This document shows, piece after piece, positions 38,401 through 50,830 of a stretch of DNA of 64,000 bases (the stretch's first letter is position 1; every line of letters begins with the position of its first letter). Source of the DNA: Lingula anatina. Lineage: Eukaryota; Brachiopoda; Lingulata; Lingulida; Lingulidae. The DNA is taken from assembly GCF_001039355.2 (NCBI RefSeq), contig NW_019775968.1, forward strand, positions 1,375,105 to 1,439,104. The letters are read 5' to 3'. The notes below the pieces were generated by a model that did no database searches, was not told the DNA's origin, and saw only the letters and a program-made list of their open reading frames with translations. The translations under genes and the position numbers were made by a program.

Positions 38401-41400
38401 TTTTCATATCATTTATTTTAACAGTTTAGATCTGTTTCTTTGGAATAAAATGCCTTTACTTGTGAAGAAAGTCATTTTAAATTAAATCATTTGTTTAATT
38501 TGATTCACTGCAGTATATTGTAAGTGGGATATTATTTATTTATAAATTGTTTGTGAAGACAAACTTGTAACATATGCAGTTCTCTGTAAGTTGTCTCTCA
38601 TGTAGTACTGATATTACTTATAACAGAGGCATGGTGCTTAATAATGACATTTAAAAAACCCAATAAAGCAGAGAAATGATCAATAAAAGTACATTAAATT
38701 GACAAATAATGTATTCTTCTTCAGACATGGGTCCCATAGGTTCTCCTCTAACTCCTGGAGGCTCGGGTCCTATGAGTTCAGCCAGTCTCATGAGGGAGAG
38801 TGACATTCGCCCAAGCATGAATGACCTGCAGAACATATTTGATACTTCAGATGATGACAGCAATGATGATGCAGTAAGTTGGTTTAAGTTTTCATTGAAT
38901 GGTAATGTTTTATGTAATGAGTTTCATTTGCATTACATGTTGAGGTATGACTATTTTAAGTTCACTTCAGTTATGGTATTATAGTGTTTTACTTTGTTTT
39001 CCAACTTTGGAGTCTTCTTAACACGTTTTATAACATTCAAGATGAAATATGTTTCATCTAAAGGGGACCATTTAAATAATTTTTCCTTTTACCTTAATTA
39101 AAAAGGCTTGTGCTACATCTTAATCCGTACATTTCAGTATTTTTTAAATAGTATTATTTCCAGTTTCAGCCTCCTTCCCCTCCACCCAGCAATAAACCAG
39201 AAGAAACCACCATTAAGTCAGCAAAGACAACACTTGTCAATTCAGGAGGTTCTGGTGCCATAGGTATGTATTTACAATAAAACTGCAATAATAAAACTGT
39301 TTATATATATATGCACACTCCAGTGCAAACATTTTTTTACTGTAAAAGCTAAAGGTGAAAAAAATATTGTGTAAAGCCTGCAACAAGGCAATATTTCTGA
39401 AATCACTGAATACTTGTAAGTTTAAGCTATTTGCCAAGTTTTGTCATGCTCAGTTAATGAACCATACATTTTGTTTATCTGTCAGTTTTTAATTATCCTA
39501 TTAAATGTCAAATTTTAGAGCATCTCCAAATATAGTATGCTGTTTCATTTTTCTGTTGAACCAGATACTACTCAGTTATCAAGGATGTTCCCCACCCCAC
39601 CTTCCCAGGAGAACAACATGGCCCACTCCCCTTGTACAGGAACTGATGTCCACACTGACCCCTCTTCAGTGCTGGATTCCAGAGTGGACCATTTTGCTCA
39701 GATGAGCCCATCACATGAAAACAGGGTAAAAGTCAGAAACATATTCACTTATTGTCATTCACCTCTGTCCATCTGAAGTTTCCTTCATCTTATATTGTAG
39801 ATAAAATAAATGTCATAAGAATTCAAGTAGGTGTGTAATAATCTGTAAATTGGCAAATTGGATTTAAATTGGAAAAGGGAAAAGGTTGGTAGCTATAAAA
39901 TCTGTATAGTAACAGCTAAAAATAACTTTGCCCTTAAAATTTAAATATTTGATACAGGGGTGTTGCTGGATTCTTCTGTTGATTAACAATGGGATCTAAT
40001 TATCACTTATTTAAGGATCCAAGTATTCTATTTTTCCCCTTGTAGGCTGTTGTTATCTAAGTTTGTTGAAATTCTAAGAAATGGGAACAAAATTCATCAA
40101 TATGAAATCAAAAAGTAATTCAAACAATACTGAATTGGCAATATACGTATAACATATTGATTGTTCAAAGTTAGTAGCTCACATTTCCTCTACACCTATC
40201 CTGCAGGACTGGAGCTTTGTATTCAGACCACCGCCTTCAGCAAAGTTTGTGGGTTCTGACAAATATGGTCCTATTGATCTACCGAGTGCAAAGATGTCTC
40301 CAGTCCATGTTCCTGTGGAGCTGGCTTATAGACCATCTTGGCAGTTTCCCATCCCAGTCATTGAGAAACATCATCCTCCAGCTAAGTAAGTTCACATGTG
40401 ATCCATGTGTGTTAAATACATGTTAGACACTTGTTATACCACCAGTGATTGGACAAGAATTGAAGTTGGTGATGACTTAAATGCCTAATGTGCTAAATGC
40501 TTCATTCATTGATTGAAGATGTTTGTAGACCAAATGCTTTGTGAAACTGTAGACAAATGGTCAGAGGTATTGAAATGTTTGTGCTGTTGACAGCTCAATT
40601 TCTGTTGTTGTAATGAATTTTTAATTAGATTTCTTATTTTTTTGCATCTTTTTACAGTCAAATCCTCCCAGGTGTCCCTGTAGCAGAAAGTACGCCAGTC
40701 AGAGGTTTGGGAGAAAAACCTCATCCCTCTCCAGCGACCTTCACGGGGACTTCCCCTGGGTCTGCAGGGTACATAGGGCACTCACCTGCAGCTTACCCTG
40801 GTCCAGGGACCTCTCCAGCAGCTTTCACAGGTAGCATGCCTGGGGCTTCTCCAGCAGCATTCCATGGGATGGTCCAGCAACGGACCCCTGCAAGTTATGA
40901 TCTGCAATCTCCTGCTTCAAATGCATCATCATATCTGAATAAAAATTTGAGTTCTGTTGATAATCAAGGCACAAACTTACAGATGCCTGAAGCCCATGGG
41001 CTGGTATTGAATATAGTACTCTCTGAAACCCTGCTCAATTTATTCAAGGATCATAATTATGACAGTTGCAATATTTGTGTGTGTCAAGGGAACATCAAGG
41101 GGAGCGATGTTGGGCTTTATCTGGATGACCCAACCAATGAGCCTCAATACAGGTGCACTTGTGGCTTCAGTGCTGTCAGGAACAGAATATGTGGTCAGAA
41201 CAGTGGATTATTCTACGAAGATGAACTAGAAATCACTGGAATTCCCCATGATCATTATGAAAGGAGGAAACCCAGTTTGTTAGCAATAGAACCGAAGAAG
41301 GATGAAAATGGAGTCAGTAAAACTGGGTCTTCAACACTGTCTAGTGATATACCACAAGATTTGTTGTTACTGCTCCAGGAAACTTTCTCTTTCTTCTTCC

Positions 41401-43283
41401 CAGCTTCAGCATTCAGGATATATAACCAGCTGGGTAGCCTTGGGGGAGCCCCACTGGATACACCATTAATGGAGATTAAAGGTGCGTAATGGTTGTGGAA
41501 GAAATGGATAAGTGGGTTTTTTCTGTCTCCTTTTTAACTGTCTTTTAAACAAGCTGTTTTAAAGTTCACTTAGGATTCCGAAGGAATGGAAATAGGAAAA
41601 TTAAGTCTAAATCCATTTTTTAGTATTCTTCAATGTAAATGATGTAAATGTCTATGTGGAGCTAAGGGCCACTAGCTGGAATGCTTTAGATTTTAGCTAA
41701 AGAGATGTGGTGAGAATTATTTTCCTATAGTGGATTTTATACTGAAGGTGAGACTGGTAATGACACTCACAAAACACACAGAAGTGCTTAACTAATATAA
41801 AATCAATATGATTTGTGCAATAGATGTTTGATTCCATATTGTCTGTGGTTTTATAGTTATGCTTTATTGTTGCATTGCAGATGGTTGTGATGCATGTTAC
41901 ACTGCCCTTGAGCAGGGAAGACAAGCCACAGATAACTGCTCTTCACAGAAATTGGAAGAATCTGTTGTCAAGGCTTCCTGCCTGCACAAGTGGCCTTACA
42001 CACACAGTAAGTTGAGAAGGCCATAATACAGGATTACTAAATGACTTTTTTATGGGAAGTGAAGGGTTATTAAGAAGAAAAGGCAATAGTGGATAACACA
42101 AGTGTAGGAACAGCTGAATGTGTGTTTTTAATATATTCCACATAATAGCCATATGAAATATCATATTTGGTTCCCTTGGAAAGAGAAATATTGTCTATGG
42201 GTTTAGGTAACTTCATAATGTTATAATAGGTAATGCTCTCTGTGCAATTAGTGCATTTATATGAATGAAAATAGGATATATGAATTTGGTTAAGATTGAT
42301 GTGCAAAGTAAAACATTGTTCACATTTGTACAGGAGGTGCCATCTTGCCAACCAACCCACAAGATGTGGTGCGATTATTGAAGTCTCTACAACCACTCCT
42401 CCAAGATGCAATACAAAAGAAACGTACCACAAGGTTATGGGAGCAGGTGTACCAGATCAGTGGGCCATTGTCGTGGAAAGATTTCCACTTGCTTGCAGGA
42501 AGAGGTTAATTGATTTTCTTTTCTTTTTTTTATAAAGTCTATGTTCATAAAAAAAAATCACAACTGCTGTTAAGGACAAGATGTTTATTTGCTTATAGGA
42601 AAGTTTACTTGTGACTGCATTTGAATGGTGGGAATAGTCAAGATATCATTTCTGTCATAGTTGAAAATCAAAAATGTGAAAAGATGATTTGATATAAAAA
42701 TTTGAACCATTTCTATTTACTTCTAGGATCTGATGAGGCACATGAACCTCAGCCTATTCCTTCACTATTGGTGGGATATGACCGGGATTGGTTATCACAG
42801 TCACCATTGGCAATCAAATTCTGGGTAAGAGTTCAGGCTGCATTGCCTGCTCTGTTTATTACATTTTAAAATTTTAACCTGTATAATGAACTTATATCTG
42901 GTTATGATCTCAGTCCTCAGAATTTTATTTTATTTTTTCCAGGATAAACTTCTGCTTGAGCCTTACTGCAAACCTCGAGACATCGCATATGTTGTGGTTG
43001 CACCAGAAAATGATTTTGTTTTAAATTATGTGAGGAATTTTTTCAAAGACCTGAGCACCATGTATGAGTTGTGCAGGCTAGGAAGACACAGTCCTATTGA
43101 CAAGGTTCTGAGAGATGGTATCATGAGGGTAGGAAAAACAGCAGCAAGGAAACTTGCTGAGGAACCTGTGGATGCCTGGTTTACTCAGATAGGTAGGATT
43201 GCAAATGAAATACAACCAGTGCATGTTATTGTAAACTTCATTTTTATGAATATTTCAAGGTAACCAATTACACATGCTTCAGG

Positions 43284-43338
<55 letters not shown>

Positions 43339-46300
43339 CTTTACGAAAGGCCAAAAAATCTGTCAGACATTCTGTCTGACAAGCTTGAAAATTCTGTCAG
43401 ACCGAAACAAAATCTGTCAGACCGAAGTAAAATAATAAAAATATGAACCATTATTCATCTTTTCATGTGTATTTTCTAACGTTTTAAATCATTGACATTA
43501 AATCAATTATTAAATTTTTGATATATATTTATTTGTAAAAAAGTAAAATAAAAAATAGGCAAAAAATTACTTGCATAACAAGTTGCTTTTTATTTAATGA
43601 AAAAGATGCTGTGGAATGACACAAGGACTAAAAACAATACAAGTATGAAGAATGTGTAGTTATTAATATCAAATGTATACATGTCCATAAAAACGTCTGT
43701 TAATCAGATAACCATTTCACACATTGTTTTTGGCAATAACATATGCATTTTGAAACAGCACAATTGAAGCTTTGACAGGGACTGTCCGGTCCGAGTCTAA
43801 GTTTCTTCTTCATTTTATTTCTTTTTTTTATAAAAAGAAACTCAAACTGTGAGCTTTCATCAAGTTCATGTGCACTTTCTCCAACTAGTGGTGAACGGTA
43901 CATGCAAATACGTACATATGTTCCATAATTTAAGAACCCGTAATAAAGCTGTAACATTTATGTTGCTATTGATCAAAATGATAACTGTAGTACTCCTGAC
44001 ACTCGGCACACACTATTTTCCTCTCCTACAGATCATAAGTCCACCAGGGCCTACCTTCTTTCCAATTTTAATAAACTTCCGTTTCTCTTCCTCACTTCAT
44101 TTTCATTTTTGCCACGCTTTGCACCAACGAAGTGTTTAAAGTTCAACAACGTCATTTCTAAGCAAAAAGCTTATCCATGAGTACTATGTACGACTGATAA
44201 TGAAGAAACAGAGGATCAAGTCTGTAAAAACGCAAATAGCACGAGCACATGTGTTGCGGCCATCTTGTTGTGTAGGGGTATTACGAAAACGAAAACGAGA
44301 CTGTACATTACATCACTCAGGAATCCCCCAACCTCAGCCAGTCACAAAATAGTATTTGTGAGTGAAACTGAGGTTAATATATTATGTATAATTACTTGGG
44401 AACTCCCCGAGATTTTCACCCCGTCTCTCTTTTTGAATGAAGTAAAATATATCGTCCAGAAAAGAAACAACAACGTATTCCTTATATTTACACATTCCCA
44501 GTCAGTTTGAAAACTCGCCGGACATAAGGTCCGACGATACAGGATTTTTTATCGGACCGAGACGAAATTTGCCAGGCATGTCCGACGGTCCGACGCCTTT
44601 CGTAAAGTCTGATATATACACACACAAAAAAGGGAATGAAAATAATTTCAGGCAGAGTATTACAATTAAAAGGTATTTTTGTTCTTGGACTTGGTGATAA
44701 AATTATTACATTGTTACTTTCAGGTGATTCTGTTGTTGCATCTAAGCTGAAACTGTATGCACAAGTATGCAAACATCATCTTGGTAAGCTAAAATATTTT
44801 CTTTGCATAATTTTATAACTTGATAGTATCTGCTTGAAATTTGTTTGATTTTGCGAGTCAGGAGATGCAAGTTATGTAAGGAGTGGGATTTTATTTAAGT
44901 ATTTGACATATACAAGAGGCACTTTTTTTTTTCTACATAAAATGTCATGATCAAAAGACAAATAGTAGATATGAATTCTGCTTTCTTTTAAGCCCCATTT
45001 TTGTCCCAAACCCCACTGGACAAGATGTTTAGTCCTGGCGGTGGACGGTCTACCTATAAATCTGCTGCACACTCGGCTCCTTCTCCTGCACACACACCTG
45101 ATGGCCAGGGAGCTGCCACACCAAACCACAATGATGACAAAGATAGAGGTAGGGAATCTGCTTTTCTTAACAGCTTAGGCCAATATGGAGATGACTATTT
45201 ATACCAGTGATTGATTTATTATAATTACAAAGTTTAACATTATTTTATGGTACAAATTTTTTTTATGTCACACTTAATAATGAGGTATTTATAAAAACTT
45301 GGAAGTCGCCTGAACGATGAAACAGAAAAATTAAATAAATTATGTCCAATTTTCAGATTTTGGATCAGAGGCTTCAGGCCATGGTAGTCATGGGGATGGT
45401 GACCATGATGAAGCATCTGAGGTGCCAGCTTTAATGGTGTACATAGTTGACCCATTTACCCAGGGCCAGCAGTGGGAAGGCATCAGTAGACTCTCTATGA
45501 TGGGACTTCTCAGGTGCTATCAAGAGTTAATCAATAACTTGCCTGAGAGCTTACAGAACAATGTGCACTTGCAGGTAAGGGTGTTGATGATGAAGAAGAT
45601 GGATAAATTGGTTATTAGTATCAACACGCTTTAGTAAGTCCCAAAGTATACATAACATTTAGAAGATTTCAGATAATTATACTCACTGAAAGTTGGGGTG
45701 GGATTATTTGCTGCTTTTGTAATATAGAGTTTTTGGAATAACTGTGAATTCTCCATCTTTTCTTCTGTTCCAGATATTGCCTCTCCAGACCATCCTAGAT
45801 CGCAGTGGGGATTGTAACCATATGCAGCACATGAAATCCATGGCCTTCTCTATCTTTAGTCAGTGTAGGCAGGCCCTGACACACACTGTGGTAGGAAGGA
45901 CTCTCACAGGATTTGGTCCAGCTGCAGCTGCTGAAGCTATTTGCAAAAGAAGCATGGTGAGTCTGTAGTCTTGTTGCTTCCACTTCTAATATGTAGATTA
46001 AAATTTTGTTAATGATCATGGCATTGAAAACAACTTGTATTTTATGGTGAACTGTCATTGATTTGGGCTTATTTGTTATGTTTCATTTTGATTTTTAAAT
46101 TGAATTGTCCATGATTTGTGACTGCTGTAGCTGAAGATATAAAATGAAAAATAATGCAGAGTTCGATCTTTGTAGGACACAATTGACCTACTTTTCACAT
46201 TGCACTTTCAAATAACAGGCATTCCTGTTTATTCTTTTGATTTATATTTTTTTTTTCATTTAAATGTCTTCCAGCAGGATAAAATGAAGATTCAAAACAA

Positions 46301-49105
46301 GCTGTATAGTCCACCATATGTCCTAGCCCCCATGAAAGACAAGCAATCCCAGCTGGCTGAGACTTGTGGAGAGGTCAGAGAGCGGAGTGCCAAGTTTTTC
46401 TGTGGTTACTGCCTGTCAGAGGACCAGAGGTGGCTCCTGGCAGTATGCACAGATGACAGAGGAGATCTGATGGAGACCTGCACTATTAACATTGAGATTC
46501 CAAACAGAAACAGAAGAAAGAAGGCTTCGGCTAGAAAGATTGGACTACAGAAGCTGTGGGACTTCATTCTTAGTGTGATATCAACTACCACCCTACCTTG
46601 GAGACTGGTCATTGGGAGGTTTGGCAGACTGGGGCATGGAGAGTTGAAGGGTAAGTTCTCCCATGGAGTCTATTCATGACTGTACCAGTGTATTACTAAG
46701 ACATAACTTTCAATTTTGGTCTGGCTGAGAAAGATCTGGTATTTAGATGTGTAATGTTTAGGGATACTTTGGTGGAGACCATTTTAGAGATCAGTGAAAA
46801 ATAATTCAGTTTATTGTTCTTTTTTATTCCTAGATATACTACTTAATCAAAAACATGCCTGTGTTAAAATTTATCACTTCCATTTATAATACAGAACCAA
46901 GTTTATAATAGGAGTCACTTTTGTAAGAATAATATTTTGGGCAAATAAAAAACATAATATTTCAGTTTTTTAATTGGACTTAAACTGTAGAGGTTTTATG
47001 AAACTTGTAAAATAAATTATTTATTATTTTCATGTTAAATTTTAGGTTGGTCAGGGTTATTGAGTCGAAAGTCCTTATTGCGCGCCAGCAAGCAGATGAG
47101 AGATATTTGTGACCAGTGCTCTGTTCTGAGTAATAATGACTACCCCTGCATTTTGAGTGCCTGCCTGGTGTCCATGGAGACTCAGAGTACATTCCTGGTA
47201 CTGCCTGACTCTGTGAAACCAGAGGAGAAGAGGGCCAGCAATGCTCCCCTAGACACTCCACATGATGCCTCTGTCACACACATATTGGTATTCCCAACAT
47301 CATCTACAGCTCAGGTAAGTGCATATTGTTAATTATTACAATAAAAAAAGATGTTTTTAACAATTGTTGTGGGTTATGTACAATTGTTGAATTTTGAAAT
47401 ATTTATTTATCTTCAAGAGTAATAATATAGATAATATGTCGATTGCTAGAATGACTACTCTAATATTAGAGAGATGATTTTGGACTTTGTAACATCATCA
47501 TAAATCATGCTTTTTTATGTCTAGAAATCTTGCATTACATGATATTTTTGGGAGTTATCCATGTCTACTAAATTCTTGCTTTTCACTTTCCAACAGCCCA
47601 ATACTTCTGCTCAGACAAACGAACATGACTTGGCAGCTCAGCTAGGCACAGACCTTGGAGATGATGACCCTCTCTTTGCTGGACTCTCTGAAGATCTGAA
47701 CATTGATCAAGATCTGAACAGTTTCTTTGGTTTGGCCGACTCTCCCAACCAGTCCCCTGTGGGGTCTCCCAAGGCTGATGGCCCAGGTTCACCTGGGATG
47801 GGAGTGGGTGGTAGACAGTCTCCTTCTCACTACACACCAGGAGGAAAGGTGAGAACAATAGATAGTAAAAATAATACAGAGAAACATTTCATCACTAGCT
47901 ATTTGAGAATGAATTTAGAATTAACATTTTTCACATTGTCATTTTCAGTAGCAAAGTGAGTGTTTCTTCAGTAGGATAACATTGTTTTTGTCTGTTCAGT
48001 CTCATCCGTGTGCTCCTGTAGATTTCTTTAAGTAACTTTTATTAACTTGAATTCTGTTTCATTTTGTAAAGATTAGCTTATTGAATTTCCTTCAATTTAT
48101 CTCTGTGACAGACAAACAGAGGAGCATCCATTTCCCTGGACTTGCAAGAAGAGGCCAATCTTCTGCAGCAGCCATTGGCTATGGGGTACTACCTGTCCAC
48201 AGCAAAGACTGGGCCACTGCCTAAGTGGTTCTGGTCCTCTTGTCCACACAAGGAGAATGTATGCCCTGTCACTTTTAAGGTAGGAAAATCATTTTCTGCA
48301 AATGATTTTTGTCATTAAAGATACTTTAAAAATGATGTCCTTGTTTTATAAGTTATTTTGTGTTAAAGTGCATATTTAAGCATTGATTAGCTAATAAAAC
48401 TCATTCTTATGTTGATATTAGATCAAAACAGCATCTCTGTCACTACAAGCATGTACACATACTCAGGCATGTATTCTGTGTAGTTCTTCTTTTCATCAAT
48501 TGAAAAATAAAATTCGAACTTGATTATTTTTGCCAAACAATATTCCAGGCTGCCCTCCATGTGCATGTTCCTATGGTGCAGCAAAATCAGGATGAACTAT
48601 TCCACACCAATATGAATAAGCTGTCCCATCCACTGGATTCAAATGCCACTTGTGATGTTTTAAGGTAAAAAAAGAATAGTTAATTCTCTTAATGTGGTAC
48701 ATTCATGTATTGTTTCAAAGAAATGAACTTTGGGGTGATGATAACATATATTCTTGCAATTTGTTATACATAGATGTAGAATTTGTTGTAAGTTCAAGCA
48801 CTTCACAGCTATTCTTATCAAAAAAAGAAGTAATTTAAAAAGGAGAAATGGTTTTCCTGAAAAGTTTGAACTAATGAGTAGAGAGGCCTTTTTAAGAGAG
48901 TTGAAAGCTATGCTTTTTAACTAAAGCGTAATATTTTCTCTTATAACAAATAGAATTTAATGTTGTTTTCAGGTATGTCTTGGAGACGTATAATGCTCTG
49001 TCATGGCTTACCATTGATCCTGCCAAAAATGACCGTCGCACTTGTCTACCAATCCATTTTGCCATCCTCATGCAGATCTACCAAGCCATGAATGTGTTTT
49101 TATAA
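24762..49105 (+). CDS. MED13: MED13, Mediator CDK8-kinase-module subunit 13 (complete)
   Basis: MED13 links the CDK8/cyclin C/MED12 kinase module to core Mediator in the nucleus. Thirty coding exons join in phase to 2114 residues (human MED13 is about 2174). The start at 24762 begins [21 protein letters not shown], with the conserved SLEDC(H)xNLF opening, and an in-frame TAA lies upstream at 24720-24722. The N-terminal domain, an LSPPTSP phosphodegron, a long low-complexity middle, and the C-terminal MID/PIWI-like half ([15 protein letters not shown]-type [24 protein letters not shown]) are all present. It ends ...AMNVFL, then TAA. A single gene of this type suggests an animal outside vertebrates, which have MED13 and MED13L. 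Exon coordinates are in the block entries. Confidence 0.96.
25392..27183 (+). other. MED13 intron 2 (1.8 kb) with a perfect hairpin
   Basis: No coding sequence is recognised. The only clear structure is the 17-bp inverted repeat at 26518-26562, listed separately. Confidence 0.5.
26518..26562. repeat. Perfect 17-bp inverted repeat with 11-nt loop
   Basis: TGGCACTGAACTATATT (26518-26534) is followed by an 11-base spacer and its exact reverse complement (26546-26562). It lies deep in MED13 intron 2. It could be a small palindromic transposon remnant or a transcribed hairpin; the stem is short for a microRNA precursor. Confidence 0.85.
27272..27961 (+). other. MED13 intron 3
   Basis: A 690-bp intron. 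A 60-codon reading frame at 27665-27847 has no recognisable content. Nothing else is seen. Confidence 0.5.
28046..29606 (+). other. MED13 intron 4
   Basis: A 1.56-kb intron containing one candidate terminal-inverted-repeat element at 28982-29259 and no coding sequence that I can recognise. Confidence 0.5.
28982..29259. mobile_element. Candidate small inverted-repeat element in MED13 intron 4
   Basis: GGTGCATTCACATTAGA at the left pairs with TCTAATGTGAATGTGCC at the right, 15 of 17 positions complementary. The GG..CATTCACAT start resembles PIF/Harbinger-like termini, but no clear 3-bp target duplication is seen. No internal coding capacity. Confidence 0.45.
29753..31847 (+). other. MED13 intron 5 (2.1 kb)
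   Basis: I find no reading frame, RNA gene or terminal repeat that I can support here. Confidence 0.5.
32739..33612 (+). other. MED13 intron 7
   Basis: An 874-bp intron in which I see nothing beyond short unsupported reading frames. Confidence 0.5.
33911..41481 (+). CDS. MED13: MED13 exons 9-16: disordered middle and cysteine-rich segment
   Basis: Exons: 33911-34690, 35126-35384, 38263-38335, 38725-38873, 39164-39263, 39565-39725, 40207-40385, 40658-41481; residues about 415-1256. Exon 9 is Lys/Arg-rich at first ([13 protein letters not shown] resembles human TPFHHRVSVSDD), then Pro/Ser-rich. Exon 12 has [12 protein letters not shown], equivalent to DLDNLFNSDEDE; exon 14 has MFPTPPSQE; exon 15 has [21 protein letters not shown] and [10 protein letters not shown]. 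Exon 16 starts with repeated Pro-Gly-Thr-Ser-Pro-Ala-Ala-type sequence and ends in the conserved [16 protein letters not shown]...[10 protein letters not shown] block, rich in paired cysteines. Confidence 0.93.
35385..38262 (+). other. MED13 intron 10 (2.9 kb)
   Basis: The longest MED13 intron. It holds a GT microsatellite (about 35893-35921); no coding sequence or inverted-end element is recognised. Confidence 0.5.
35893..35921. repeat. (GT)n microsatellite
   Basis: An alternating GT tract, interrupted at its start by GCATGC, within MED13 intron 10. Confidence 0.9.
38367..38404. repeat. (TTTA)n microsatellite
   Basis: Nine or more TTAT/TATT units immediately downstream of the MED13 exon 11 donor region. 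Confidence 0.92.
41881..49105 (+). CDS. MED13: MED13 exons 17-30: C-terminal MID/PIWI-like half
   Basis: Exons: 41881-42006, 42334-42504, 42727-42824, 42943-43192, 44724-44783, 44993-45148, 45357-45574, 45774-45956, 46275-46650, 47046-47314, 47597-47848, 48112-48279, 48549-48664, 48973-49105; residues about 1256-2114. Conserved stretches include [149 protein letters not shown] and LSWLTIDP. Intron 20 holds a 1.28-kb transposon. The exon 25 acceptor is a CAGCAG tandem (46272-46277) that could add or omit one Gln. Confidence 0.94.
43288..43334. repeat. (TA)n microsatellite hosting a transposon insertion
   Basis: About 23 TA units in MED13 intron 20. The TIR element at 43335-44611 begins right at its end, and ATATATA resumes after it, so the element probably inserted into the microsatellite. 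Confidence 0.9.
43335..44611. mobile_element. 1.28-kb terminal-inverted-repeat DNA transposon in MED13 intron 20
   Basis: The left end CAGACTTTACGAAAGGC has an exact inverted copy at the right, GCCTTTCGTAAAGTCTG. Similarity continues inward imperfectly for perhaps 80 bp: GTCAGAC/GTCCGAC motifs repeat in both subterminal regions. ATATATA lies on both sides, compatible with an 8-bp duplication, but the TA-rich site makes this ambiguous. Minus-strand fragments with plausible splice sites (ATG at about 44261, another near 44152) show no recognisable transposase. The CAG start could suit a hAT-like element, but the superfamily is unresolved. Confidence 0.8.
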
Positions 49106-50830
49106 ACATTCAGCAATACTGCAGGTGGAATATCAGTGGTCTTTTTTTAGAAAGCTCTTTTAAAGCATGTGCAACAAAATTGAACTTGTATTAAAAGTTG
49201 AGCTCTGATTTCAACAGTATTTATCATTTATGAATACATTATTGAGAAAGAAGGGTAGCATGATGCCTGTTTCTTTGAAAAGGCTGCAAGTCTTAGAACT
49301 GTTATTCCTTCGTGTCTTCTCTTGTAATATTTGACAAGCATTTAAAGTGCAATGAAAATGGAACTCTTTGCAGAATAAGAAAGAAATGACATAAAATCTA
49401 TGTAACGTTTACTTGATGTCATTTTCAAATTGCAATCTAGTCGAAGATTAGCCATTGTGATATATTTTCATAATATCGAAACAATGGTATATAATTTGGT
49501 ATGAGATGTATGTATTACTGATACAGTGCAAGCCAGTTGTTCACATGCAATTCTTCATAGAAGCATTTTATATCTTGTATATATGAAGGCAGATATGTAT
49601 ATAAAGAATATAAGAAGTGAAAAAAGTGCGAAGAGCATCCTTCAGAAAGCATAAAATGCTCAGATTCAAGTTCACCTGCCAAAATAGATAAATATTTAAA
49701 AATTTCTATCTGGTGTATAGAAGTTGCAATGTTTTATCATCAGTATATAATGTTCTGGAACATTTAGATGTCACTCCCATTATTATCAAGGCATTGAATT
49801 AAAATAACCGTTGTTTTAGTAAAGGGTAAGGTGTATTTACCAAAACTGATCAAATTGTGCAAAAAACACTTTTAGGGTTTCAGATTTAAGGAATATCTTT
49901 TCAATTTCAAAATGAAATTGTTGCATTTCTATTTAAAAAGACAAATTTGTGTGTTGAAAAGGGACCCTCTTTTATGTTGTTGCATATTTTAAATTTTTTC
50001 ATCAAATTACCTCATTTTCATGATTTACTTTACTTGATTAACTATACTTTTTTTGTGCGCTGCTGTCTACTTTTTATACCATCTTAATTTTTATAGAACT
50101 GTAAATGTCAGCATGTATATGCTTGACCTGAGTTATCAGTATATCATAAAAAAAAAAGTTTTTCTCTATTTTGGCAAGTAGTTCTCTAGGTATTTATGTC
50201 ACGGTGTCATCTTGTTGGCTGATGCTTCTATGTGATAGTTGTGTCATGGGAAGAATAGGGTACAATACAGGCATATTTATTGACTGTTATCAGTGGAAGT
50301 GTAGTATATTTTAAGACTAGTTTTGTACAGGTGTATAGCACTGTGCTACAATAATGCACGTAATAGATATATTAGAAAATATTTATTATTATAGTGTAAA
50401 TAGTTGTGCACGATATTCTGAGCCCAGTGGCATTGACGAATAGGTGGTGAGAAGTAAGGCAACCATACCACAGCTGTGTGAAAAGATAGGAAAACAGGCC
50501 TTTACTTGCCTACAGGTGCTTCTGCAACAGCTGTACATTGTGCAACTTTGTGTGTAGACAGTGCCCATGAAACTTGAATCAGAAAAAATGGTCACACAAT
50601 CATGTATAATCTTTATCATGTTGTAGTTGTGATGCTTGGTTAAAAAATCATGGAGATGTGATATATCATCAGCTGTTGCCATGTATAGTAGCTGTGAAAA
50701 TTCCAAATATTTTAGCAGTTCAGATTATAATCCAACGTAACTGTAAGTTAAACTATTGAAATTGTTATATTTTCTTGGTTGGAAGTACAGTAGCCAGCCA
50801 TGCAAAAATAAAATTATAATCAAAATAAGC
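49106..50830 (+). other. MED13 3' UTR and polyadenylation region
   Basis: About 1.7 kb of AT-rich sequence follows the stop. The best polyadenylation signal is AATAAA at 50807-50812. An antisense-oriented frame at 50389-50706 has no recognisable content. Confidence 0.65.
50807..50812 (+). terminator. Poly(A) signal for MED13
   Basis: AATAAA 1.7 kb downstream of the MED13 stop codon; cleavage would fall near 50825-50835. Earlier A-rich variants exist, so shorter isoforms are possible. Confidence 0.55.

Noticed and set aside
43700-44139. Small frames inside the MED13 intron 20 transposon as host genes
   Set aside because: They lie within the inverted-repeat element, are short, and match nothing I recognise; treated as transposon content.
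50389-50706. 105-residue minus-strand frame in the MED13 3' UTR
   Set aside because: It has no recognisable domain, lies within a UTR and has no plausible splice partners.
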